In this document: piece by piece, positions 14,878 to 22,673 of the stretch
Position numbering within the stretch: the first letter of the stretch is position 1
Layout of the letters: the number at the start of each line of letters is the position of its first letter
Source: a virus
Virus record (IMG/VR): IMGVR_UViG_3300042569_001787
Span: 28,751 to 92,750 of that record
Length of the DNA: 64,000 nt
Strand: one strand, 5' to 3'
Program-made: the position numbers and the translations under genes
The notes under the pieces: model-generated
Database searches by the model: none
The model's input: only the letters and a program-made list of their open reading frames with translations
What the model was told of the DNA's origin: nothing

Positions 14878-15708
14878 ATGGAGAGAAACTATCAATTACT
14901 AAAGGACGTTTTGTCGGTCCCAACAAAGACATATAAGGAAGACCGAATGATTGAGTTTTTAGTTAATTGGTTAACTGAAAACCAAATACCATTTCAAGTT
15001 GACAAACACCGAAACATTTACGCAACTAAAACATCTCAGGATATTACTGAAGATTTCTTTTTCCCGTGTGTTATTGCCCATACTGACACCGTACATCAAT
15101 TAGATGTTATAAACGTCAAAGAAATGGAATTACCTAACGCTCAGGGAGTAATTAAACCATCTTTAAAAGCGTTCAACGATTTAGGACAATCAACAGGAAT
15201 TGGTGGTGATGATAAATGTGGCGTTTATGCATGTTTAGAATTATTAAAAGAATTACCAAATCTTAAAGCAGCATTTTTTGTTTCTGAAGAAACAGGTTGT
15301 CACGGTTCAAAACAAGCCGATAAAGATTTCTTCAAGAACGTAGGGTACGGAATTCAATTTGATGCACCTGAGAATTGGATGGTTAGTGAGTTCTGTATGG
15401 GTGTTCAGTTATTTGGTAGAGACACCGAGTTTTTTAAATCGTGTGATGAGGTATTAACCGAAACATTTAATCCTGACAGAAAATATCAGTCTCACCCATA
15501 TACCGATGTTTACGCATTGAAGAATACATTTGACTTCTCATGTATTAACTTCTCAATTGGGTACTATGATTACCACACAAGAGAAGAATATGTGGTTATT
15601 GAGGATGTTTATAACGGAATTAAAACGGGTAAAGAATTAATTGAAAAATTGGGTAACGTAAAATACCCATTCAAATCAAAACCACGATACAGTTATTTAT
15701 TTGACTAA
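14878..15708 (+). CDS. M20/M28-family zinc aminopeptidase-like protein
   Basis: The motifs of di-zinc exopeptidases of the peptidase T type appear in order: CVIAHTDTVHQ (first His/Asp ligands, about residue 63), GIGGDDKCGVYACLELL (bridging Asp), FFVSEETGCHGS (catalytic Glu-Glu), FDAPENW, and HPYTDVYAL with a late His (YDYHTREEY). At 276 residues it is shorter than full peptidase T (about 400), probably lacking the lid/dimerisation domain. The reaction would be removal of N-terminal residues from peptides. Its leaderless host-type promoter suggests early synthesis. It may recycle peptides generated by the nearby Clp system, which is inference. Confidence 0.8.
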   Translation: MERNYQLLKDVLSVPTKTYKEDRMIEFLVNWLTENQIPFQVDKHRNIYATKTSQDITEDFFFPCVIAHTDTVHQLDVINVKEMELPNAQGVIKPSLKAFNDLGQSTGIGGDDKCGVYACLELLKELPNLKAAFFVSEETGCHGSKQADKDFFKNVGYGIQFDAPENWMVSEFCMGVQLFGRDTEFFKSCDEVLTETFNPDRKYQSHPYTDVYALKNTFDFSCINFSIGYYDYHTREEYVVIEDVYNGIKTGKELIEKLGNVKYPFKSKPRYSYLFD

Positions 15709-15732
15709 AAAAACTCCTACGTCATTAATTTT

Positions 15733-15809
15733 AAGCTCATTTTACCTTTATTTCAAGCTCATTTTTTATTAAAATTGAACGATAAAGTTATTAAAATTGA
15801 ACGATAAAG
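15733..15809. repeat. Two pairs of 22-bp direct repeats
   Basis: AAGCTCATTTT recurs at 15733 and 15755, and a 22-base unit beginning TTATTAAAATTGAACG occurs at 15766 and 15788. All have a 22-base period. AAGCTCAT is mirrored by ATGAGCTC near 15819. The 15709-15900 intergenic region holds no gene. It may be an operator or iteron-like site. Confidence 0.6.
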
Positions 15810-15900
15810 TTAATCATTATGAGCTCTATTTTACTATTTGAATCTCAAATTCAAAACGTATAATGTGGAGTTATTTTTTACTTATTAATGAACATAAAAA

Positions 15901-15925
15901 AAGGGGTTATTCAACCCCTTTTCTT
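15901..15925 (-). terminator. Terminator of the Clp gene
   Basis: AAGGGGTT/AACCCCTT hairpin with a 4-base loop, overlapping the last codons of the Clp gene and followed on the minus strand by a T-run. Confidence 0.8.
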
Positions 15926-17949
15926 TTTCGTGTAACTTTCTTCACTTCTTTAAATTTAACATCCCCATTTTCACTAATTAACGTATATTTAGTGTTTTCT
16001 TGAATGTTACTCTTAAGAACTTCTTCCGATATAAAGTCTTCAATTTTATCTTGAATAGCCCTTTTCAATGGACGAGCCCCATACATGTCATCAAACCCAA
16101 CCTCAGAAATCATATCGACAAGTGAGTCATCAAATATTATATTATATTTAAGACCCGTTAATCTTTCTGATAAGACACTCAACTCAAGTTTAACAATTTT
16201 TTTAACATCTTCTTTCACTAATGAATTAAAAATAATGACTTCATCAATACGGTTTAAAAATTCAGGGGCAAAAAACTTCTTAAGCTCTTTCTTCAAAACT
16301 TCTCTTTTTTGTTCTTCTTCAACGTAAGAACTTGAGCTAGTTTTAAACCCTACTCCAGCACCAAAATCTTGTAGTTTCTTAACCCCAACATTTGATGTCA
16401 TAATAATAATACAGTTTTTGAAATTAATCTTTCTTCCCATACCATCAGTTAGATGACCGTCATCCAACACTTGTAATAATGTTGAGAATATGTCTTTGTT
16501 TGCTTTTTCAATCTCATCAAACAAAATTACTGAGTAAGGTTTGTTTTTAACTTGTTCGGTTAATTGTCCTCCTTCATCATAACCAACATATCCTGGAGGT
16601 GCTCCAATTAATCTTGAGATACTATGTTTTTCTTGATATTCAGACATATCTACACGAATCATATTTTCCTGACTACCAAACATTTGTTTTGCTAATTGTT
16701 TTGCTAAGTAGGTTTTACCCACACCTGTTGAACCAAGAAAAATAAATGAACCAATTGGTTTATTAGGGTCTTTGATGCCTAATCTGTTTCGTCTGATTGA
16801 CTTAGCGATTTTCATAACCGCCTCAGATTGCCCAATAACTTTATCAGATAAGTTTGCCTCCATTTCAGACAATAATTTAGTTTCATCCGCATTTAGTTTA
16901 CTGATAGGGATTTTGGTCATATTTGAAACAACCTCATAAACCAATTCAATAGAAACTTCTTTCTTCTTAACTAAAAGTTCATCTTCAAATTTTTTCTTCT
17001 CAACATCTAATTTATTAAGAATACGTTTTTCTTTATCACGTAAATTTGCAGCTTCTTCGTAATTTTGTTTTTTAACAACATCAAGTTTTTCAATTTTAAC
17101 ATCTGTGGCCGCTTGTTTTAATTTTTCAATAATCTCAGGCATTTTAATTTCAACCTGACATCTTGCACCAACCTCATCAATAATATCAAACGCTTTATCA
17201 GGGAACTCTCTATCCGTGATATATCTTGCGGCCAAATCAACACACACAGAAAGTACTTCATCAGTATAGGATACCTTATGGAATGTTTCGTACTTATCTT
17301 TAACATTTTTAAGAATCTCTAATGTTTCTTCTTTTGTTGAAGCGTCAACAATAACTTTTTGGAAACGTCTTTCTAACGCTCCATCCTTCTCAAAGTTTTT
17401 ACGATACTCATCAAGAGTTGTAGCACCAACACATTGAATTTCTCCACGAGCAAGTGCTGGTTTAAAGATATTTGACGCATCTAAAGAACCTGATGAATTA
17501 CCCGCCCCAACTATAGTGTGAATCTCATCAATAAACACAATGATATTTGGGGCGTTTTGTAATTCCTCAATAATTACTTTCATACGTTCCTCAAACTGAC
17601 CACGATATTTTGTACCCGCAACTATTGAAGTCATATCCAACGATACAATTCTTTTATCCATTAAATTTCTTGGACATTCGCCGTTAAAAATTTTAATTGC
17701 CAATCCTTCTACAATTGCAGTTTTACCACAACCAGGCTCACCAATAATAATAGGGTTGTTTTTCTTTCTACGAGAAAGAATTTGGGCAATCCTCGTAATT
17801 TCTCTCTCTCTACCAACAACAGGGTCTAATTTACCTTGTTCGGCTAATTTAATTAAATCTCTACTGAAGTTATCCAACACAGGTGTTGAAGAGTCAGATA
17901 TTGATTTAGGTGGGTTATTCTTCCCCCCGTTGTCCACAGATTCTATCAT
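15907..17949 (-). CDS. ClpC/ClpA-type AAA+ unfoldase lacking the N-domain
   Basis: Two AAA+ modules are complete. Module 1 has GEPGCGKT (residues 70-77), a Walker B VFIDEIHT and TKYRGQFEER as pore and sensor region; module 2 has GSTGVGKT (about 405), VILFDEIEKA, TSNVG and PEFLNRIDE. A short coiled middle segment with EEAANLRDKEKR (UVR-like) lies between them, as in ClpC rather than the long ClpB M-domain. The usual 140-residue Clp N-domain is absent; a 25-residue disordered start replaces it. A VGF tripeptide near residue 533 sits where ClpC/ClpA carry the ClpP-docking loop. The protein should thread substrates into host ClpP. A TACCTTTG -7 box lies about 55 bases upstream. Confidence 0.93.
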   Translation of the reverse strand: MIESVDNGGKNNPPKSISDSSTPVLDNFSRDLIKLAEQGKLDPVVGREREITRIAQILSRRKKNNPIIIGEPGCGKTAIVEGLAIKIFNGECPRNLMDKRIVSLDMTSIVAGTKYRGQFEERMKVIIEELQNAPNIIVFIDEIHTIVGAGNSSGSLDASNIFKPALARGEIQCVGATTLDEYRKNFEKDGALERRFQKVIVDASTKEETLEILKNVKDKYETFHKVSYTDEVLSVCVDLAARYITDREFPDKAFDIIDEVGARCQVEIKMPEIIEKLKQAATDVKIEKLDVVKKQNYEEAANLRDKEKRILNKLDVEKKKFEDELLVKKKEVSIELVYEVVSNMTKIPISKLNADETKLLSEMEANLSDKVIGQSEAVMKIAKSIRRNRLGIKDPNKPIGSFIFLGSTGVGKTYLAKQLAKQMFGSQENMIRVDMSEYQEKHSISRLIGAPPGYVGYDEGGQLTEQVKNKPYSVILFDEIEKANKDIFSTLLQVLDDGHLTDGMGRKINFKNCIIIMTSNVGVKKLQDFGAGVGFKTSSSSYVEEEQKREVLKKELKKFFAPEFLNRIDEVIIFNSLVKEDVKKIVKLELSVLSERLTGLKYNIIFDDSLVDMISEVGFDDMYGARPLKRAIQDKIEDFISEEVLKSNIQENTKYTLISENGDVKFKEVKKVTRKRKGVE

Positions 17950-18002
17950 ATTTTGTTTTTAGTTAATTATAAGGATTAATTTTGTATTTTCAACTACAGG
18001 AA

Positions 18003-18010
18003 CAAAGGTA
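18003..18010 (-). promoter_or_regulatory. Host-type -7 element for the Clp gene
   Basis: On the minus strand TACCTTTG, about 54 bases before the Clp start codon. The -33 box is not convincing. Confidence 0.45.
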
Positions 18011-18047
18011 AGAAAAATATCTAAATTAAAAAATTTAATTTTTGGTT

Positions 18048-18057
18048 ATATTTATGA
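18048..18057 (+). promoter_or_regulatory. Late-promoter-like motif
   Basis: ATATTTATGA just before ATG 18060. The ATG within the motif (18054) is therefore a less likely start. Confidence 0.45.
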
Positions 18058-18059
18058 AT

Positions 18060-18395
18060 ATGATAAAACACTATACCAAATATATTGAGACTCTTGGTGC
18101 CGACGAAGAACTTATAGAAACCTATAAGAATCTTAGACAGGCCTTTCAAAGAGAAGGATGGTCAGAAAAAGATTTAAAAAGCCCACCATACTACCCTCAA
18201 GATATTATGAAGAACCTTCAAAGGTTTAGTAGTTTACATTCAAAATTATTCCAAGAATTAAAAAGTTTTTTTCCTGATATTGACCACAATGAATTTGTTG
18301 ATTATCTTAGGGGTAAATTACAAATAATAGATTCAGAAACACCTTTACAAAATGGCAGTAAAAAAAGAAGAGATAATCGGGACGAAGATTATTAA
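18060..18395 (+). CDS. Unknown 111-aa helical protein
   Basis: Start chosen at ATG 18060, downstream of the late-type motif; an in-frame ATG two codons earlier is possible. The sequence is mainly helical (MIKHYTKYIETLGADEELIE, NLQRFSSLHSKLFQELKSFF) with a short acidic-basic tail. The last 44 bases overlap the next gene in another frame. No family recognised. Confidence 0.6.
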   Translation: MIKHYTKYIETLGADEELIETYKNLRQAFQREGWSEKDLKSPPYYPQDIMKNLQRFSSLHSKLFQELKSFFPDIDHNEFVDYLRGKLQIIDSETPLQNGSKKRRDNRDEDY

Positions 18396-18594
18396 TGAGA
18401 TTGACTCAAGTAACTTAGTAAAAACTGAGTACGACACCGAAACCAAATTAATGGTGGTGGAATTTAAAAACGGTATGAAATATCAATATGATGCGGTACC
18501 TCATGAGGTTTACACAAGATTTAGAATGAATGAATCACAAGGTAAATTTTTTAACACAGAAATTTCTAAAAAATTCAAATATACTAAACTTTAA
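18352..18594 (+). CDS. KTSC domain protein
   Basis: The 80-residue protein matches the KTSC pattern: IDSSNLVKTEYDTETKLMVVEF, FKNGMKYQYDAVPHEVYTRF, and SQGKFFNTEISKKFKYTKL. The domain is known as a stand-alone protein or fused to lysyl-tRNA synthetase, and its function is unsettled. It overlaps the preceding gene by 44 bases. The KTSC name comes from a Ser/Cys near the end; here the corresponding stretch is GKFFNTEI. Confidence 0.75.
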   Translation: MAVKKEEIIGTKIINEIDSSNLVKTEYDTETKLMVVEFKNGMKYQYDAVPHEVYTRFRMNESQGKFFNTEISKKFKYTKL

Positions 18595-18611
18595 TTATTA
18601 TCAATATTCGA

Positions 18612-18621
18612 CTATTTATTA
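18612..18621 (+). promoter_or_regulatory. Late-promoter-like motif
   Basis: CTATTTATTA, three bases before ATG 18625. Confidence 0.4.
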
Positions 18622-18624
18622 TTA

Positions 18625-19950
18625 ATGGGCGATTTAAAAAGTATATTAACTAGTTTTCAGGTGCAAGAGGAATTAAACCCTAAAATTTGGGATGATTCTT
18701 TAAAAAAAATGTCACCTAAAGTTAGGTCACGTCTACTTCAGATTGCTTATGAGTTTATAGAGTTTTTAAAAGTAGATATTGTTGTATCAGATGTTATAAT
18801 GATTGGGTCTCTTGTTAACTATAATTGGTCAAAATATTCAGATATAGATTTACATATTGTTGTAAATTTTAATCAATTTTCTGAAAACACCAAAGATTTG
18901 TATTTAGAATTTTTTGATTTGAAAAAAATTATTTTTAACCAAAAACATAATATAAATATGTTTGGGTATGATGTTGAGTGTTTTGTTCAAGATGAAAACA
19001 CAGAAGCATTTAGTAGTGGGGTATACTCGGTTTTATTTGATAAATGGGAAAACAAACCTAAAAAAGAAAATATTAAAATTGACCTTGAATTGATTAAAAA
19101 CAAATCAAAAAAATGGATGAGAATTATTGATGGGGTTATTGAAAATGTTAAAGATGAGTCTATTGACGAGGCTAAACAAATAATTGACAAATACAAGAAA
19201 AAACTTAAAAAGTATAGAACTTGTGGGTTAGAAGAGGGTGGTGAATATTCGGATGAAAATTTAGTTTTCAAAGTCCTAAGAAGAAATGGGTATATTGAAA
19301 AGTTATATCAATATAAAGATAATTATATTGATAAAAAATTATCCCTGAAGGAATCATCCACCAATATCGGAGGTAATTTTAAAACTGATTTAGAAAACGG
19401 GCCAAAAAATCACGGTAGTAGAAAATTAGGTAATTGGCAATCAGATAACGCTTGGGATATTTTCGCACCTCCCAATACAGTTGTTAATTCATATACTAAC
19501 GGTACTGTTACTAAAATTAGAGATACTGGAAAAAATTCTGGAAAAATTTTTGGAACACAAGTATCAATTAAAGGTGATGAGGGATTTCCCAATATTTTCT
19601 ACACTCACGTTAAAAATGTAAAACTAAAAATTGGTGATACTATTAAAGTTGGTGATTACATTGGGGTTATTTCTGAATGGATTGGTCATGACACAATGAC
19701 TCATGTACACATAGGTTTACCTTATGGTGAACATATAAGAAGTTTATTAAAAAATTCTGGAAAAATTTTTACTAATAAAACAAGTACTGACTATAATGTT
19801 GATAGTAATAACGATAAAAAAAATTCCGAGAATCCTGTCATTACCAAAGGTAGTGAAGAAAATACGGTTATTACCAAAGATATTAAAGGAAAGGATGAAG
19901 AAGTTAATAGTTGGTTAGCCCCATTATTGGCGGCATTAGGATTTAAATAA
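18625..19950 (+). CDS. Nucleotidyltransferase-M23 peptidase fusion
   Basis: Residues 40-130 form a nucleotidyltransferase-like module with MIGSLVNYNWSKYSDIDLHI, i.e. the GS...DxD signature of the pol-beta superfamily. A helical linker follows to about 240. Residues 245-380 form an M23/LytM-like module: DNAWDIFAPPNTVVNSYTNG, FYTHVKNVKLKIGDTIKVGD and MTHVHIGLPYGE, retaining HxH while the first His/Asp pair is only partly present (AWD). A Ser/Asn/Lys linker ends in a tail NSWLAPLLAALGFK, similar to the tail of the M15 protein. The joining of a nucleotidyltransferase to a peptidoglycan hydrolase is unusual. The frame is continuous with no sign of a sequencing join. Confidence 0.75.
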   Translation: MGDLKSILTSFQVQEELNPKIWDDSLKKMSPKVRSRLLQIAYEFIEFLKVDIVVSDVIMIGSLVNYNWSKYSDIDLHIVVNFNQFSENTKDLYLEFFDLKKIIFNQKHNINMFGYDVECFVQDENTEAFSSGVYSVLFDKWENKPKKENIKIDLELIKNKSKKWMRIIDGVIENVKDESIDEAKQIIDKYKKKLKKYRTCGLEEGGEYSDENLVFKVLRRNGYIEKLYQYKDNYIDKKLSLKESSTNIGGNFKTDLENGPKNHGSRKLGNWQSDNAWDIFAPPNTVVNSYTNGTVTKIRDTGKNSGKIFGTQVSIKGDEGFPNIFYTHVKNVKLKIGDTIKVGDYIGVISEWIGHDTMTHVHIGLPYGEHIRSLLKNSGKIFTNKTSTDYNVDSNNDKKNSENPVITKGSEENTVITKDIKGKDEEVNSWLAPLLAALGFK

Positions 19951-19993
19951 ATGACTGAATTATGTTAGAACGATAACATTTTTGATTCTGAAT

Positions 19994-20003
19994 ATATTTA
20001 TAA
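19994..20003 (+). promoter_or_regulatory. Late-promoter-like motif
   Basis: ATATTTATAA, 29 bases before ATG 20033, at the head of the large head-gene block. Confidence 0.5.
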
Positions 20004-20032
20004 TATAAATTAATTTTAAAAAAAACAAAATA

Positions 20033-21340
20033 ATGGGAAACTTAAAACCAATCGGAAGTGAAAAATTACAAGGTATGGACAAAATCAACCGTATCATTGA
20101 GATTTCTAGATATAATGAAAATATGCCGATAGCTGTAAATGAAGATAAATCAATCGAGTATATAAAGACTTTATCTGACGGAAACAATTATCAAATTGTT
20201 AAAGAAAAAAACGGATATGTGATTAAAAAAACACTAGCCGAATCTGCGGGTAAAAATGATTACTTAGAACCAATGAAAAATAGAAAATACTATTCTTCTT
20301 ATTCACAAGCATTCAAACGCCTTAACTTAATTGCTAAAGAAGTTAATGTTAACGAAGGGTATGAATCAAATGTTTCATTATTTGGTGAGAGTGATGTAGA
20401 TGAAAAAGCGGCAACAAAATACATTTTAAAAATGGGGGAAACTAAGGAACAAACAGCTCCTGCTCCTGCACCTGCTCCCGCACCTGCACCTGCTCCCGCA
20501 CCTGCTCCCGCACCTGCTCCCGCACCGACAGATGACTTAGGTATGGAGGACAATTTAGGTATGGAAGAACCTGAAGGTGAAGAAATGGAACAACCTGAAG
20601 AGGATGAAGTTATAACATTAAAAGTTATTCAAAAATTGACAGGTAAATTAGCTCAGAAATTAAGAGCGTTCCAAGACTCTCAAGAAGATGAAGAACCAAT
20701 GACCTCTAAAGACATTAAATATGTTGTTAATTCTATATTATCGGCATTAAATTTAGAATCTTTAGACGAAGAAGATAAAGAAGATATCTTAAATAAACTT
20801 GAAGGTGCTGAAGATGACGAAGAATTTGGTGGTGAAGAAATGGATATGGAAGAACCTGACGGTGAAGAAATAGGTATTGAAGAGCCTACCGGTGAAATGT
20901 CTGAAAGTGATTTTGATATGGACGACCAAGAATTTGATGATAATTTATATGGTGAAGGTGGATATGAAGAAGAAGGTGGATATGAAGAAGTTGGTGAAGG
21001 ACATAACCATTACTCAAAAATTAAAGGTGTTAATCCAAAACATGGTAAACACATGGAAGATGTTATTGAAGGACTTTTTACCGAATCTAAAATTGATAAT
21101 ATATTAAAAAAATACTTTAAAATTGAGGAAAACGAAAAGAATTTAATTAAAGAAAATAAATTAAAAACTATTAGTAAAATTAAAACTGTTTCTGAAAGTA
21201 TTTCTCAAGAAGTTGCATCAACTAAGTTAGTGTCTAAATATCCTAACGCAAAACTTGTTGGAAAAACAAACCACAAAAATTTAGTGTTTGAAATGAACAA
21301 TAAACAATTTCGAGTTACTGTTAAAGGTCAGATACTATAA
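20033..21340 (+). CDS. Acidic virion-associated protein with Ala-Pro repeat
   Basis: A 435-residue protein with three parts: an N-terminal basic region ending KKTLAESAGKND (a possible prohead-protease site after residue 70), an Ala-Pro stretch of about 13 dipeptides (residues 142-168), and a long Glu/Asp-rich region with repeated MEEPEGEE/MEEPDGEE motifs. The end (AKLVGKTNHKNLVFEMNNKQFRVTVKGQIL) resembles a small beta domain. Composition and position before the terminase suggest a prohead core or virion protein. No enzymatic motif. Confidence 0.55.
   Translation: MGNLKPIGSEKLQGMDKINRIIEISRYNENMPIAVNEDKSIEYIKTLSDGNNYQIVKEKNGYVIKKTLAESAGKNDYLEPMKNRKYYSSYSQAFKRLNLIAKEVNVNEGYESNVSLFGESDVDEKAATKYILKMGETKEQTAPAPAPAPAPAPAPAPAPAPAPAPTDDLGMEDNLGMEEPEGEEMEQPEEDEVITLKVIQKLTGKLAQKLRAFQDSQEDEEPMTSKDIKYVVNSILSALNLESLDEEDKEDILNKLEGAEDDEEFGGEEMDMEEPDGEEIGIEEPTGEMSESDFDMDDQEFDDNLYGEGGYEEEGGYEEVGEGHNHYSKIKGVNPKHGKHMEDVIEGLFTESKIDNILKKYFKIEENEKNLIKENKLKTISKIKTVSESISQEVASTKLVSKYPNAKLVGKTNHKNLVFEMNNKQFRVTVKGQIL
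20453..20527 (+). repeat. Ala-Pro-coding tandem repeat
   Basis: GCTCCTGCTCC/GCACCT hexamer repeats, imperfect, encode (Ala-Pro)n as a linker. Confidence 0.85.
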
Positions 21341-21750
21341 TGATTTATTTAATATATGTTAATGAATTAGGTCCTAATTATAAGGGTGATAACATATATG
21401 AATTTATATTTTCTGATAATTTAGAAAATATATGGGGGGAAAACTGGGAATCAAAACCGTCTAACGGTTACCCACTACCACCTGATTTAGAATTCATACG
21501 AAAAGTAGGGACTCTAAAAAATGACCAAGTTACATTATCAGTAATCCAAAATTCTGATAACTTCTCAATGTTGGATTCTATGGATGGTGTAATTGCTTTA
21601 GCTTGGGAGAATGAGAGTGACGAGGTTGATTTTGACCGTCAAAAAAGATTAGTGTTTAAATTCGGTGACGAAGAGGCCACAGTCAAAGATAAATTATATG
21701 AACGTGATATCGTTTTAGAATTTGAAAAAAAGGTTGTCTATGAAAACTAA
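21340..21750 (+). CDS. Conserved phage protein of unknown function (136 aa)
   Basis: Starts at the stop of the preceding gene (TAATG). It reads MIYLIYVNELGPNYKGDNIYEFIFSD, then WGENWESKPSNG and VIALAWENESDE, with strands alternating with acidic loops. Proteins with the opening YVNELGxNYxGxxxYEFIFSD are familiar to me from T4-like phages but without known function. Probably part of virion assembly, given its place just before the terminase. Confidence 0.6.
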   Translation: MIYLIYVNELGPNYKGDNIYEFIFSDNLENIWGENWESKPSNGYPLPPDLEFIRKVGTLKNDQVTLSVIQNSDNFSMLDSMDGVIALAWENESDEVDFDRQKRLVFKFGDEEATVKDKLYERDIVLEFEKKVVYEN

Positions 21751-22669
21751 CCAAAAACAATTAAGATTAATACAACACGGGTTGAAAGCGTCCACTGTCA
21801 CTAGATTAAGTGAATCACAAGTGGATATTTTGTTTAACAGACTTAATGAGTCTAAAAAAGAAAATAAAGAACAAGTTACTAAAACTACTGAACCTGCTAA
21901 AGAAATTGTTACTATAGGGGCTCAAGGAGGCGATTTACCAAATAACCCAACAGGGAAGGGATATAAAGTTGAAAAGAAACCTGATGGTACTATGAAAGCA
22001 ACTCCCATGGAGACTGAGATGACAGAAGACACTGATTCTGAGATGAATTGGTTAATGAAAGGTGATACTCAAGACCCAGTTCAAAAAGGACCTACAGGTG
22101 ACGGTGACCCTGATTCATTACAAGAATATAAAACTCTTGCGGAAAAATTTGAGTCTAAAAAACAACAAAAATATTTCTTTTCTAAATGTGGTGATGGTAA
22201 AACAAAAGAACAAAAGAAATGGTGTAAAATGGCAGAAGAATTCGCTGACAAAACAAACTTTAAAAAGTTACCTGAAAAGAAAAAAACAGAAACAAAAGAA
22301 AGTGGTTTAAATAATTTAGTTAATAAAGTTTCTGCGGCATATGCGGGTGGTGTAAAAAATAAGTTGAATTCCATGTCTCCAAGCGTTACCTTTGGTGAAA
22401 ATGAAATAGAAAAAAAAATTATGAAACTAGTTGAAAAACATATTACACCAAAAATGACTAAAAGGGAATTCCTTAATTTAGTTAAAGAACAAGGCCCTAA
22501 AACGGCTCCATCAACACCAGGGGTTAGACCTGATGTTGATACCCCAACAAGACCATCAAAACCTGGAACACCATACCTACCTAAACCAGGCGTTAAACCT
22601 GCACCTAAAGCCAAACAAAAGGTACCAAGTTGGTTGTCATTTAAATCATTAGGAATTAAATTAAAGTAA
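21740..22669 (+). CDS. Conserved phage protein with CGDGKTKEQKKWCKMAEE motif
   Basis: Start set at ATG 21740, overlapping the preceding stop, rather than the earlier in-frame start at 21722. The 309-residue protein has RLSESQVDILFNRLNESKKE near its N-terminus and a central KQQKYFFSKCGDGKTKEQKKWCKMAEEF with two Cys. The second half has a helical KKIMKLVEKHITPKMTKREFLNLVKEQG segment and a Pro-rich tail. The (L/V)KE-Q in that helix resembles the possible cargo signals discussed in the findings. Function unknown. Confidence 0.55.
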   Translation: MKTNQKQLRLIQHGLKASTVTRLSESQVDILFNRLNESKKENKEQVTKTTEPAKEIVTIGAQGGDLPNNPTGKGYKVEKKPDGTMKATPMETEMTEDTDSEMNWLMKGDTQDPVQKGPTGDGDPDSLQEYKTLAEKFESKKQQKYFFSKCGDGKTKEQKKWCKMAEEFADKTNFKKLPEKKKTETKESGLNNLVNKVSAAYAGGVKNKLNSMSPSVTFGENEIEKKIMKLVEKHITPKMTKREFLNLVKEQGPKTAPSTPGVRPDVDTPTRPSKPGTPYLPKPGVKPAPKAKQKVPSWLSFKSLGIKLK

Positions 22670-22673
22670 GAAA

